The translations under genes were made by a program, and so were the position numbers. This document shows, piece by piece, positions 1-7,585 of a stretch of DNA of 14,801 nt. The notes beneath the pieces were generated by a model. It was not told the origin of the DNA and searched no databases. It saw nothing but the letters and a program-made list of their open reading frames with translations. Every line of letters begins with the position of its first letter. The stretch's first letter is position 1. The stretch lies in NCBI RefSeq assembly GCF_002386445.1, contig NZ_DGIR01000050.1, forward strand, positions 1,386 to 16,186. The letters run 5' to 3'. The DNA is from Pseudomonas sp. UBA4617. Its GTDB lineage: Bacteria; Pseudomonadota; Gammaproteobacteria; Pseudomonadales; Pseudomonadaceae.

Positions 1-868
1 GCATGTCGGCATGGAAGAAGCTGTCGCGGAATACCTGGGTGAAGAATACTTCCACGCCGCGCTCGGCGAGCATTTTCATGTCGGTACGCTGGTCGGCGAG
101 GGTCGCCATGTCGGTTACCGGGACGCCGTAGATGCGCTCCATCACCAGGACCTTGGGCCGGCACCAGTCCCAGTACACCTGCGGCACATACATCAGCTCG
201 GAGCCTTCGAAATTGCGCCGTAGCTGGCTGGCGTTGGCCGCTTCGCGCAACAGGTCGAGTTCGTCGTAGATGGTTTTTTCGTAATCACCGACGATTTCCA
301 CCGGATGCAGGCGGCGAGCATCGGCAGAAGCCCGCTCGGCGCCTTTGGCGATCAGGAACAGCCAGGCGATATCAGCGGCGATTACCGGCTTGAGGCCTGG
401 CCGGACCACCTTGACCACCACCTCTTCGCCGCTTTTCAGGCGGGCGGCATGAACCTGGGCTACCGAGGCGGATGCCAGTGGCTCAACGTCGAAGCGGCTG
501 AATACCTCACCCACCTTGGCGCCGAGTTGGTCCTCGATCAGCGCCACGGCCTGTTGCGGGTCGAATGGCGGTACCCGGTCTTGTAGCAACATCAGCTCGT
601 CGGCGATGTCGGTTGGCAGCAAGTCGCGGCGGGTAGACAGCAACTGGCCGAACTTGATGAAAATAGGCCCAAGGTCCTGCAGCGCCAGGCGCAGGCGTTC
701 ACCACGGCTGAGCTCGGATGGCTTGCGTGGCAGCCAGCGCCAGGGCATCAGCAGGCGCAGGCTCATCAGCCACCATGGCAGCGGGTAGTCGAACAGCAAG
801 TCATCCAGCCGGTACCGGATGACTACGCGCTGAATGCGAAAAAGACGGCGGACGGCGAGCAGCTTCAT
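1..868 (-). CDS. ubiB: UbiB, ubiquinone biosynthesis ABC1/ADCK-family protein kinase-like ATPase (3' end cut off)
   Basis: Partial: the window keeps the first 289 codons of a protein that is usually about 540 residues. UbiB is an atypical kinase-like ATPase, anchored to the inner membrane by C-terminal helices that are missing here. It supports the later, oxygen-dependent steps of ubiquinone synthesis. Visible family features are the KxGQ motif (IKFGQ, about residues 71-75), the alanine-rich nucleotide loop ASASVAQVH (about 132-140), the lysine in VVKV (about 153) and an ExD pair near 203-205. The visible part ends at FFHADM, just entering the catalytic HADxHPGN loop. The start ATG (866-868) overlaps the ubiJ stop as ATGA, which supports both the start choice and translational coupling. 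It is the last visible gene of the ubiE-ubiJ-ubiB unit. Identification is confident; completeness downstream cannot be judged. Confidence 0.95.
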   Translation of the reverse strand, partial: MKLLAVRRLFRIQRVVIRYRLDDLLFDYPLPWWLMSLRLLMPWRWLPRKPSELSRGERLRLALQDLGPIFIKFGQLLSTRRDLLPTDIADELMLLQDRVPPFDPQQAVALIEDQLGAKVGEVFSRFDVEPLASASVAQVHAARLKSGEEVVVKVVRPGLKPVIAADIAWLFLIAKGAERASADARRLHPVEIVGDYEKTIYDELDLLREAANASQLRRNFEGSELMYVPQVYWDWCRPKVLVMERIYGVPVTDMATLADQRTDMKMLAERGVEVFFTQVFRDSFFHADM

Positions 869-1488
869 GCGTTATCGCTGGTATCAAGGGATTGGGAGAG
901 GCGCTTGATGCGCGCCTCGAGGCGTTCTGTATCAAGCTTGAGGGCATCGAGTTCGCTGAAGGCCGCTTCGGCTTCGCGCTTGCCGACCAGGGTGCGGGAC
1001 TCTTCGGCCAGGTATTCGGAGAGGTTCTGGCTGAAGCGCGCGAGGCCCTGCAGGGTCCAGCGTGCGCGCAGGCGGATGTGCCCGGCGAGCATGGCCGTGG
1101 CAACCGGGCCGAGCCAGCGCTGCAGCTCGTGTTCCCAGTCCAGCTCCAGGTCCTGCAGCACTCCGAACAGGTCAAGCAGTACCGCGCTGTCGCCATGCAG
1201 TTCGACCTGCGGACTGTGCAGCACGGCAGTCTTGTCCCTGGCCAGGGCCAGTTGCGCCAGGCTGCCGGCCGGGGCGCGCAGGCTGCAGTCGACCTCGCCC
1301 GCCCAGTGGGCCGCCAGCATCAGGCCTTCTTCATCGGGCAGGATGAACACCTGCAAGGCCGGTTGGCGGCAGTCGATCTCGATGACCTTGCCTTCCAGCG
1401 CAGCCAGCCGTGGCAGGGCCGTGCTGTCCATGCGCAGGACGCGGTTCAGGCCATGTTCGGCGCTGGCGAGCAGCCCGGCCAGCAGCAT
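865..1488 (-). CDS. ubiJ: UbiJ, SCP2-domain ubiquinone biosynthesis accessory protein
   Basis: A 207-residue protein between ubiE and ubiB, the conserved position of ubiJ (formerly yigP) in gammaproteobacteria. In that family UbiJ works with UbiK as a lipid-binding accessory factor of the soluble complex that hydroxylates and methylates ubiquinone intermediates. The N-terminal 110 residues or so have the alternating short-strand pattern of an SCP2-like sterol-carrier fold. The C-terminal segment (about 160-200) is charged and helical, probably coiled coil, as expected for the part that contacts UbiK. The start ATG (1486-1488) overlaps the ubiE stop by one base (TGATG), and the stop overlaps the ubiB start by four bases. 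Both junctions point to coupled translation. The assignment rests mainly on synteny plus the SCP2-like pattern. Confidence 0.9.
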   Translation of the reverse strand: MLLAGLLASAEHGLNRVLRMDSTALPRLAALEGKVIEIDCRQPALQVFILPDEEGLMLAAHWAGEVDCSLRAPAGSLAQLALARDKTAVLHSPQVELHGDSAVLLDLFGVLQDLELDWEHELQRWLGPVATAMLAGHIRLRARWTLQGLARFSQNLSEYLAEESRTLVGKREAEAAFSELDALKLDTERLEARIKRLSQSLDTSDNA

Positions 1489-2258
1489 CAGGGCTTGATT
1501 CCCCGGTGCACGGCGACGATGCCGCTGGTCATGTTGTGGTAGGTGACGCGGTCGAAACCGGCGTCGACCATCATGGCCTTGAGCGTTTCCTGGTCGGGGT
1601 GCATGCGGATCGACTCGGCGAGGTAGCGGTAACTGTCCGCGTCGTTGGTGATCAACTTGCCGGCCAGGGGCATGAAGGCGAACGAGTAGGCGTCGTAGGC
1701 CTTGGACATCAGCTTGTTGGTCGGCTTGGAGAACTCCAGCACCAGCAGGCGGCCGCCCGGCTTGAGCACGCGCAGCATCGAACGGATGGCTTCGTCCTTG
1801 TGGGTGACGTTGCGCAGGCCAAAGGCGATGGTCACGCAGTCGAAATGGTTGTCCGGGAACGGCAGCTTTTCGGCATCGGCCTGGACGAACTCGATATTAC
1901 CGGCCACGCCACGGTCGAGCAGGCGGTCACGGCCAACCTTGAGCATCGATTCGTTGATGTCAGCCAGCACCACCTGTCCGGTCGGGCCGACCAGCCGCGA
2001 GAACTTGGCCGCCAGGTCGCCGGTACCGCCGGCGATGTCCAGCACGCGGTTACCGGCGCGTACGCCCGACAGCTCGATGGTGAAGCGCTTCCACAGGCGG
2101 TGCATGCCGCCGGAAAGCACGTCGTTCATCAGGTCGTACTTGGCCGCCACCGAGTGAAACACTTCGGCGACTTTCTTCGCCTTCTGGCTTTCAGGCACGT
2201 CCTGGTAACCGAAATGGGTGGTGGGTTCGGCTTGGTCGCCTTTGCGCTGGTCGTTCAT
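1488..2258 (-). CDS. ubiE: UbiE, demethylmenaquinone/2-polyprenyl-6-methoxy-benzoquinol C-methyltransferase
   Basis: A 256-residue class I SAM-dependent methyltransferase that C-methylates the quinol ring in ubiquinone synthesis, and in menaquinone synthesis where that pathway exists. The first UbiE/COQ5 signature is clear at about residues 41-57 (YDLMNDVLSGGMHRLWK). The glycine-rich SAM motif DIAGGTGDLA is at about 74-83. The second signature RVLKPGGRLLVLEFS is at about 163-177. Length is normal and the protein is complete. The start ATG (2256-2258) has a GGTGA Shine-Dalgarno match (2265-2269) with a 6-nt spacer. It is the first gene of the ubiE-ubiJ-ubiB unit and diverges from the small PHA-region gene. 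A plausible sigma-70 promoter lies at 2286-2314. I see nothing unusual in this gene. Confidence 0.97.
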   Translation of the reverse strand: MNDQRKGDQAEPTTHFGYQDVPESQKAKKVAEVFHSVAAKYDLMNDVLSGGMHRLWKRFTIELSGVRAGNRVLDIAGGTGDLAAKFSRLVGPTGQVVLADINESMLKVGRDRLLDRGVAGNIEFVQADAEKLPFPDNHFDCVTIAFGLRNVTHKDEAIRSMLRVLKPGGRLLVLEFSKPTNKLMSKAYDAYSFAFMPLAGKLITNDADSYRYLAESIRMHPDQETLKAMMVDAGFDRVTYHNMTSGIVAVHRGIKP

Positions 2259-2285
2259 ATCGCTTCACCGGAAAAAATTACCGCC

Positions 2286-2314
2286 ATTCTAGGGCGAACG
2301 GGCGGATTTGTCTT
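2286..2314 (-). promoter_or_regulatory. Candidate sigma-70 promoter of ubiE-ubiJ-ubiB
   Basis: On the minus strand AAGACA (2309-2314, four of six matches to the -35 consensus) is followed after exactly 17 nt by TAGAAT (2286-2291, five of six to the -10 consensus). Transcription would start near 2279, giving a short leader of about 20 nt before the ubiE ATG with its GGTGA ribosome binding site. Found by eye; no start-site data. Confidence 0.5.
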
Positions 2315-2340
2315 GGCGGGGTGTGCCAGTGGGCAGGGGC

Positions 2341-2359
2341 GGGCATAATGCCCATTATG
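2341..2359 (+). promoter_or_regulatory. Overlapping palindromes over a -10-like box upstream of the PHA-region gene
   Basis: Two dyads share the same bases: GGGCAT-A-ATGCCC (2341-2353) and CATAATG-CC-CATTATG (2344-2359), both perfect in their arms. CATAAT (2344-2349) matches five of six bases of a -10 box, although no good -35 is seen 16-18 nt upstream. The arrangement would suit an operator controlling the small PHA-region gene whose start is at 2383. Operator function and the regulator are inference. Confidence 0.4.
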
Positions 2360-2382
2360 TCTTCATCTTCAGGAATGCCCGC

Positions 2383-2658
2383 ATGACCCAGATCAGCGTC
2401 GAACGCAAACACGCCCTTGGCCGCGATGCCGCTCGTGCCAAGGCCGAAGCACTGGTCGAAAAGCTCAGCCGCGAATACGACCTCAAGGCCACCTGGAACG
2501 GGGACCGTGTCGATGTGGCGCGCAGCGGCGCCAATGGCAGCGTGCACATTGGTGACGACAGCATCCGCGTGGAACTCAAGCTGGGCATGATGCTGTCGAT
2601 GATGAGCGCCACCATCAAGGGCGAGATCGAGCGGGCGCTGGACAAGGCCCTGGCCTGA
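2383..2658 (+). CDS. Polyhydroxyalkanoic acid granule-region family protein (small, function unknown)
   Basis: A 91-residue protein matching, from memory, the family named putative polyhydroxyalkanoic acid system protein (PHA_gran_rgn), which sits beside the pha cluster in pseudomonads. It has an N-terminal helix rich in Arg, Ala and Lys (about 8-32), three short strands (KATWNGD, RVDVARSG, GSVHIGDDSIRVELKLG) and a C-terminal amphipathic helix (about 69-91). There is no signal peptide or membrane segment. The start is the ATG at 2383, because AGGA (2371-2374) precedes it at good spacing and the family begins MTQISVER-like. An upstream in-frame ATG at 2308 would add 25 residues with no such signal. 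It is divergent from ubiE and convergent with the toxin-like gene. A role in granule biology is suggested by family naming and neighbourhood only. Confidence 0.85.
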   Translation: MTQISVERKHALGRDAARAKAEALVEKLSREYDLKATWNGDRVDVARSGANGSVHIGDDSIRVELKLGMMLSMMSATIKGEIERALDKALA

Positions 2659-2676
2659 CCCGGGCCCGCTCCTTGG

Positions 2677-5600
2677 CTACTGCGGCGTGTCCGGCGGAAA
2701 CGGGATGATGCCGAGCACCTGTTCCAGGCGCAGGTCGCCTCGGTAGATCGCGACCCGCTCGCCGGCGTCTACCGCTTGCTCGAGCATGGCATCACTGCCA
2801 CCTGTGCCGGCATCGCGGAACTTGAGGTGGCCCTTTACGAAATCATGCCCTCTCGCTTCGAGGCTGCGATAGTGGAAGTGAGCCTCCCACAGTACCCGTC
2901 GTGGCGCTTGCTCGTCGCGAATCTCATAGACGTCGAGGTAATCATTGGCGTGGCGCAGCCGGCGGCGCATCACCGTCTGCCTGATCCGGATCCGGCGCTG
3001 CTCGGCGAGGAAATGTAAGGCCCGCCCGTCGGGATGGCGCGTATTCAGATACGCGTCGGTGAGCAACCTGGCTTTTTCCTGATGGATACGGTCTTGCGCT
3101 GCCTGCAGCAGTTCGACCAAGCTGTTGTCCTCTGGGTTGTTCAGCTCGGTCAGTTGCTGCTGCACTTCGCGCATGTCACCTGCCGGCCATTCCAGGAAGT
3201 CGTTCAGGCTGTTGGGCTCATGCGCATAGTGACGCTCGGCGAAGGCGATTTTTCCCTCCACCTCTTCCAGCAGGCGGCTTGCACGCCGCCGCACCTGCGT
3301 CCGGTCGTGTGGCGCCGGCCTCGTCTGTTCAGGCACTGCATGCCACTCATCGTTGCGTTGCTCGAAGTTGCCGGTGGGCTCCTGGTTGAAGGCATTGCGC
3401 TGGAATGCCCGAGTACCCATCTGGTCGACTTCCACCAGCAGCGGTCGACCCCGGTTGACACGGATTACCCGACGTCTATTTGTTGCTGGACGCTGTAACG
3501 GCGCCGGCTGCGGAGGATTGCAGCCGCTCTCGACTTGGGCCAGGGCGGTGCTTAACTGCTGTTCCGTGGTCTGGATCATCGTCGACAGTTCGCGCGTGTA
3601 CTCGTCCAGTACCTCAGCGACCAGCGCGGGGTCGTCCAGCGTCAGCATGTACTGAGCGCGGCCCAGCACTGAGCGGTATTTCTGAAGGATGTCCTCAAGC
3701 AATTCTGCTTTGACCTGGGCCGTTTCCTCGATGTCTGCAAGCCCATCGTGGCTCCATACCGTACGGCTTAATTCGGTATCGCCGAGCGGCGCGCGCATGG
3801 TCAGCAGGTGCTCGGCCGTTTCTGCCGTGAGCCGGGCTCTGTCCACGGCGAGGTAAGCAAGTTCACTGAGCAGTTGGGCCCGGATGACCAGCGTCGAATA
3901 GGTCCTGCGCTGGATGGTCTGCGTGAGCTTCGTGGCTTTATCGGCAATATCGACCTTAGGGTCCTGGAGTGCCTCCGGTATGATCCGGTCCAGTCGCTGG
4001 CTGACCATCAGCAGGCGGCGGGTGGCCTGGCAGGAATCTTTTATCTGCTCGCGAAAATCGAGGTAATGCTGCATCTGCTCGGCGTTTTCCGGAATGCGGC
4101 GCACCCCGGCGCTCATTGCGCTCAGCTCTTGGTGGTCGACCTGCTCCAGCAAGCGGCGGTACAGCAGGATGTCGTTGCTGATGGCTGTATCGTACCAGCG
4201 GCCGTATCGGCGTCGGCTCTGGTCATGGGGGTCGAACCTGCTGAACCGTGGTTCTGCCAGCTCCTTGAACACTTCGATGTTTTCGTGCAGCAGCGTGCTT
4301 TGTCGTTCCAGGTAGAGTGCGCAGGCCCGCAGTTCAGGCAAATGTAGTTTGCGCTGGGCTTTCAGCGCCTGCTGCTGAAGCTGCAACGCTTGCGGCGGTG
4401 AGGCGCGTTCCTGTTCGGAGAGCGCATCGTAAGCCTGGCTGCACGCTAGAGCGAGGTCGTCATAAGCCTGCAACTGCATGCGGTTGCGCTGCATCAGTGG
4501 CTCCATCCGGTTCAGCGCTTCTGCCTTGGCTTTGGCGGCCGTCTTCAATGTTTCGAACCGCTGGAGGTTCTCGGCGTTGATGGCTTGCCTGCTCCTGGGC
4601 ATGCCGCCAGATAGGTTCAGATTCAAGGCCCACTCGCCATTCCAGCGTGTCAGCCATGGTCCCTTCTGGCGTTCACGACCGGCGATGTAATAACCGTCCG
4701 TGGCGCCATTCCATTGGGATACCCATTCGCTGCTGCTCGTCTCGGGGCCGATGATCTGCATGCCGTTCCAGGTTTCGATGACCTCATAGGTGCCGCCGCC
4801 CAGCCTGACGTAGTGACGGCCGGCAATGTTGAACAGCCCGCGCAAGCGACCATCTTCCAGTGGCGTGTGCCCTCGCAGTGACTGTGATGACTGCAACTGT
4901 GCCAGTGACTGGCGCTGCTGTGCCGACAGGTTGCCCAGGCGTTGCGCGTCATGCCAGCCTTCTACACGCGGCTGCTGCGCTTCCACAGAAACTTCCCACG
5001 TCGTCTGCTCTGGTTGCTTGAGGGTTGCCGGGGGGAATTCTCCCTTTGGCGCAGGGCCTGAGAAGCGTAGCGTAGCGGCCTCTTCGCTACCGGCAGGGGC
5101 GGGGGCAGGGCGGTGGGCAAGAAGCAAAGCCAGATTGATGAGCAGATCCATTGCCGCGGCGGTTCGATTGTCGCCGCTATCGCTCAGCAGCGTCTTCAGG
5201 TCCTCCTTGAGCGCTGACAGCGCCAATGCAAGCCACACCAGACTGGTCATGGGACCATGCCAGAGCTGGGTGATGGTGTTGAAGATTGCCCAGGCGGCCT
5301 CCTTTACCAATGCACGTTTTTCCTGGGCATTGGAAATGCTGCTGCAGGCTGCGGCCAACAGCATGGTGTCGATTCTGGCATCGAACAGGTGAGTGTCCAG
5401 ATCATCCGTCCAGGCCTGGAATGCGGGCTGGACCGGACGCGTGAGGCGTTGCAGGAGATCGTCTGCCAGCTCGCCCTGGACACTGAACAGGTGCAGTAGG
5501 CTGCTGAGGTTCGGGTGCAGGTGCGGATGGTTGAAGCCGTTATCCTGGTAAACCGGGCGTGCGTCATCGTCAAGCCAGGCCAATACGCTCTCTTGCAGCT

Positions 5601-7434
5601 CGCCCTGTCTGCGAATTGCGGCCATAAGCAATTCAAGGGTCGGAAACTCCAGCAACGCCCTGTCGGCATAGAAGGGGCGGTAAAGGACCCAACTGCGGAT
5701 TCTCGGTAGTTCGATGATGAACATTCCATGAGCCACATCGCGTGCCGAAGCGCCTGACGCGCACAGGAACGCAAGTGGGGCAATGCGCAAACGCCCCGTG
5801 GCTATGTCGGCGCTCTGACAAAAATCGAGGATTGCCTGGCTTGCGGGTTCGCCAAGCTGTCGCTCGATCCTTGCCTGCAGGGTGCTGAACCGCAGGGCGT
5901 AACGCCACTCCCTGGCATGCTGTCTGATCCGTTCGGACCTGCGTGGTTCGGTTCTGACTTGATCTTTCAGGTAATTGGCATACTGGCCGCCGACATTGAC
6001 CAGATGAATCAGCTCCCTGATCTGTTCGATGCCCAGCCAGTCGTCCGCAGGTGACCCGCCCTCGATACTTACCCCGGTCATCACCTCTCCCGCCTCCAGG
6101 CGCAGGCGGGAGATTGCCAGGTCGGTCAGGGTCATGGTGCGCAAGAACAGCGACTGCCCTTGCGTGCCAGGGCCGATGATGGCCTGGGAAATGCGGATGT
6201 TCACTTTGTCCGGGTCTGGTACCGGCTTGTCCGGATGGCTGGCCCGCAGTTGTTCGCGTAAACGGCGGGCAGCGTAGCGGCTTATATCCTCGACGTCCCC
6301 CAGGGATGTAGAGCCGTTCGACCGACCTTGACTCGCCGCCAAGTCGAGCAGAGCGGCGTAATAGGCGTAGCGGTCCTCCATGCTGGCATTGCTCAGCCAT
6401 TGGGGCGGGCTGACGGCGGGTGACGTCTGTTCCTTGGATGGCAGGCTCAGGAAGTACGCGGACGGGTCGCTCACCTGATGCAGCTGCCGCTCCAGCTCAT
6501 TGCTGGTTGCCAGGCTGCCAATCCGCAGGCGCCCGATGTCGTCAAGGATACCGTTGAGCAGTTGTCTGGCCTGGAAGGCGAAAGGGCGCCCTGTCACCGG
6601 TGTTTGTGCCCATGACAATGTCTCGAAGCGATAGCGCTGCGCTAGCTGGCGTTGCAGCGCGCTGGCAAAGCTGGCCATGTCGGCATGCCGACGAACCGAA
6701 CCGCAGGGCTTGCACTGCAGAACCCGATCACCGTTGCCGAGGGTGCTGCTGCTGAGCAACAGATCCGGCAGCGTAAAGCTATGTGTACCGTCAACGGTAG
6801 TGAGCGTGACTTGTATCGCCGCGATAGTCAGGCTGTCGGACACCCCGTCGAGCAAGCTGTAAATTGCTGTTTTTTCTTCATCGTCCAGGCCTTGACGAGG
6901 GAGGTTTTCGAGCAATGCGGCCTTGATGGTATGTTCCAGCCAGGTGATGCGCGAGATCTGGCTGTCTTCGTCGATACCATTCCAGAAGCCGATCTGGGCC
7001 TGTTGGAAGGCGGGTATCAGTGAGCCAAGCACCATGTCGAAGGCATCGTTGAGCTTGGTCAGGTCAGGCCTTATTTCTGGCTGGCGGATGCTGTCCTGGC
7101 CTTGTACCTGGACCAGGAAGACATGCGGAGGGCTTATGCTGAGCATATCTGTGGTGCCCAGTTGCATACGTTCCCCGGCTAGAAAATGCTCGAGAAGCTC
7201 GTCCAGCAGCCCGCTGTGACTTGCTTGACCATCTGGGCTGCTGGGTGCATGGAGGATGACGAAAGGGTCGAGCGATGTGATCTGAGGATGGCTGCGGTGC
7301 ATCCATGGATAGCGGTCGGTAAAGGACCGGAAACCTTCTTGCGACAATACCTCCCGCAAGCCGGGACGGTTGGAGAAACAGGCTGCCACGCGTTGCTTGA
7401 ACGTCAGCCTGGGTTGGTTTGCTACAGCAGTCAT
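2677..7434 (-). CDS. Large dermonecrotic-toxin-like (DUF6543-type) protein, putative secreted effector
   Basis: A complete 1585-residue protein. It resembles the large pseudomonad proteins annotated as dermonecrotic toxin domain-containing. Recognition is by overall pattern, including an N-terminal region (about 1-340) of that type, the RRRVIRVNRGRP segment (about 1320-1331) and a C-terminal VLWEAHFHYRS...FVKGHLKFRD...AIYRGDLRLEQV block (about 1514-1572). Between them are hydrophobic helices (about 725-743 and 759-775), a YVRLGG/ETWNG...GPWLTRWNGEW module (about 870-940) and a long charged helical region (about 950-1310). I see no signal peptide, leucine-rich repeats, NEL ligase domain or other catalytic motif. 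The start ATG (7432-7434) has GGAG 9 nt upstream. GC looks somewhat lower than in the pha genes. No secretion or immunity gene is adjacent. Secretion, target and toxicity are unproven; the family assignment is moderately confident. Confidence 0.7.
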   Translation of the reverse strand: MTAVANQPRLTFKQRVAACFSNRPGLREVLSQEGFRSFTDRYPWMHRSHPQITSLDPFVILHAPSSPDGQASHSGLLDELLEHFLAGERMQLGTTDMLSISPPHVFLVQVQGQDSIRQPEIRPDLTKLNDAFDMVLGSLIPAFQQAQIGFWNGIDEDSQISRITWLEHTIKAALLENLPRQGLDDEEKTAIYSLLDGVSDSLTIAAIQVTLTTVDGTHSFTLPDLLLSSSTLGNGDRVLQCKPCGSVRRHADMASFASALQRQLAQRYRFETLSWAQTPVTGRPFAFQARQLLNGILDDIGRLRIGSLATSNELERQLHQVSDPSAYFLSLPSKEQTSPAVSPPQWLSNASMEDRYAYYAALLDLAASQGRSNGSTSLGDVEDISRYAARRLREQLRASHPDKPVPDPDKVNIRISQAIIGPGTQGQSLFLRTMTLTDLAISRLRLEAGEVMTGVSIEGGSPADDWLGIEQIRELIHLVNVGGQYANYLKDQVRTEPRRSERIRQHAREWRYALRFSTLQARIERQLGEPASQAILDFCQSADIATGRLRIAPLAFLCASGASARDVAHGMFIIELPRIRSWVLYRPFYADRALLEFPTLELLMAAIRRQGELQESVLAWLDDDARPVYQDNGFNHPHLHPNLSSLLHLFSVQGELADDLLQRLTRPVQPAFQAWTDDLDTHLFDARIDTMLLAAACSSISNAQEKRALVKEAAWAIFNTITQLWHGPMTSLVWLALALSALKEDLKTLLSDSGDNRTAAAMDLLINLALLLAHRPAPAPAGSEEAATLRFSGPAPKGEFPPATLKQPEQTTWEVSVEAQQPRVEGWHDAQRLGNLSAQQRQSLAQLQSSQSLRGHTPLEDGRLRGLFNIAGRHYVRLGGGTYEVIETWNGMQIIGPETSSSEWVSQWNGATDGYYIAGRERQKGPWLTRWNGEWALNLNLSGGMPRSRQAINAENLQRFETLKTAAKAKAEALNRMEPLMQRNRMQLQAYDDLALACSQAYDALSEQERASPPQALQLQQQALKAQRKLHLPELRACALYLERQSTLLHENIEVFKELAEPRFSRFDPHDQSRRRYGRWYDTAISNDILLYRRLLEQVDHQELSAMSAGVRRIPENAEQMQHYLDFREQIKDSCQATRRLLMVSQRLDRIIPEALQDPKVDIADKATKLTQTIQRRTYSTLVIRAQLLSELAYLAVDRARLTAETAEHLLTMRAPLGDTELSRTVWSHDGLADIEETAQVKAELLEDILQKYRSVLGRAQYMLTLDDPALVAEVLDEYTRELSTMIQTTEQQLSTALAQVESGCNPPQPAPLQRPATNRRRVIRVNRGRPLLVEVDQMGTRAFQRNAFNQEPTGNFEQRNDEWHAVPEQTRPAPHDRTQVRRRASRLLEEVEGKIAFAERHYAHEPNSLNDFLEWPAGDMREVQQQLTELNNPEDNSLVELLQAAQDRIHQEKARLLTDAYLNTRHPDGRALHFLAEQRRIRIRQTVMRRRLRHANDYLDVYEIRDEQAPRRVLWEAHFHYRSLEARGHDFVKGHLKFRDAGTGGSDAMLEQAVDAGERVAIYRGDLRLEQVLGIIPFPPDTPQ

Positions 7435-7488
7435 GGTGTCGGTCTCCGTGAAGTGACGCCTGTGACGCTAGCTTTATCGCCTGGGAGG

Positions 7489-7501
7489 TACGCGTTACAT
7501 A
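7489..7501 (-). promoter_or_regulatory. Candidate PhaD-type operator upstream of phaI
   Basis: TATGTAACGCGTA on the minus strand agrees at 10 of 13 positions, with only transitions different, with CATGTAATGCGCA in the phaC1 upstream region (14165-14177). Both lie in the same orientation relative to the gene they precede. PhaD is known to bind upstream of phaI and phaC1 in P. putida, so a shared motif is a natural candidate site. I could not confirm that it matches the footprinted operator. Confidence 0.35.
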
Positions 7502-7531
7502 GATGCGCAGCGAAGACCTTAGGGTGAGGTT

Positions 7532-7537
7532 TCTAAT
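7532..7537 (+). promoter_or_regulatory. Candidate -10 box of the phaI-phaF promoter
   Basis: TCTAAT matches five of six bases of the sigma-70 -10 consensus, but there is no recognisable -35 box 16-18 nt upstream. That is what an activator-dependent promoter would look like, and the shared 13-bp element lies 30-43 nt upstream. Transcription would begin near 7544, giving a leader of about 70 nt. Confidence 0.35.
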
Positions 7538-7560
7538 TTTCTTCCCTACCTTGTGTTCAA

Positions 7561-7585
7561 GCCCAACCTCCATGGGCGGTTTTTT
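7561..7585 (+). terminator. Terminator-like hairpin with T6 tract in the phaI leader (possible attenuator)
   Basis: GCCCA (7561-7565) and TGGGC (7573-7577) pair across a 7-nt loop and are followed by GG and six T residues (7580-7585). This is the form of a weak intrinsic terminator in the phaI direction. It lies between the likely phaI promoter and the phaI ribosome binding site, so it would act as a leader attenuator if functional. A second small hairpin, CTTG-TGTT-CAAG (7550-7561), abuts it and shares one base. Confidence 0.35.

Noticed and set aside
1410..2348. 312-codon plus-strand open frame opposite ubiE/ubiJ
   Set aside because: Antisense to two well-identified genes; a by-product of high GC, with His/Val-rich sequence and no family likeness or ribosome binding site.
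7473..7501. TTTATC-17-TACATA as a phaI promoter
   Set aside because: Spacing is right but both boxes match the consensus poorly; the TCTAAT box at 7532 is better and this stretch overlaps the element shared with phaC1.
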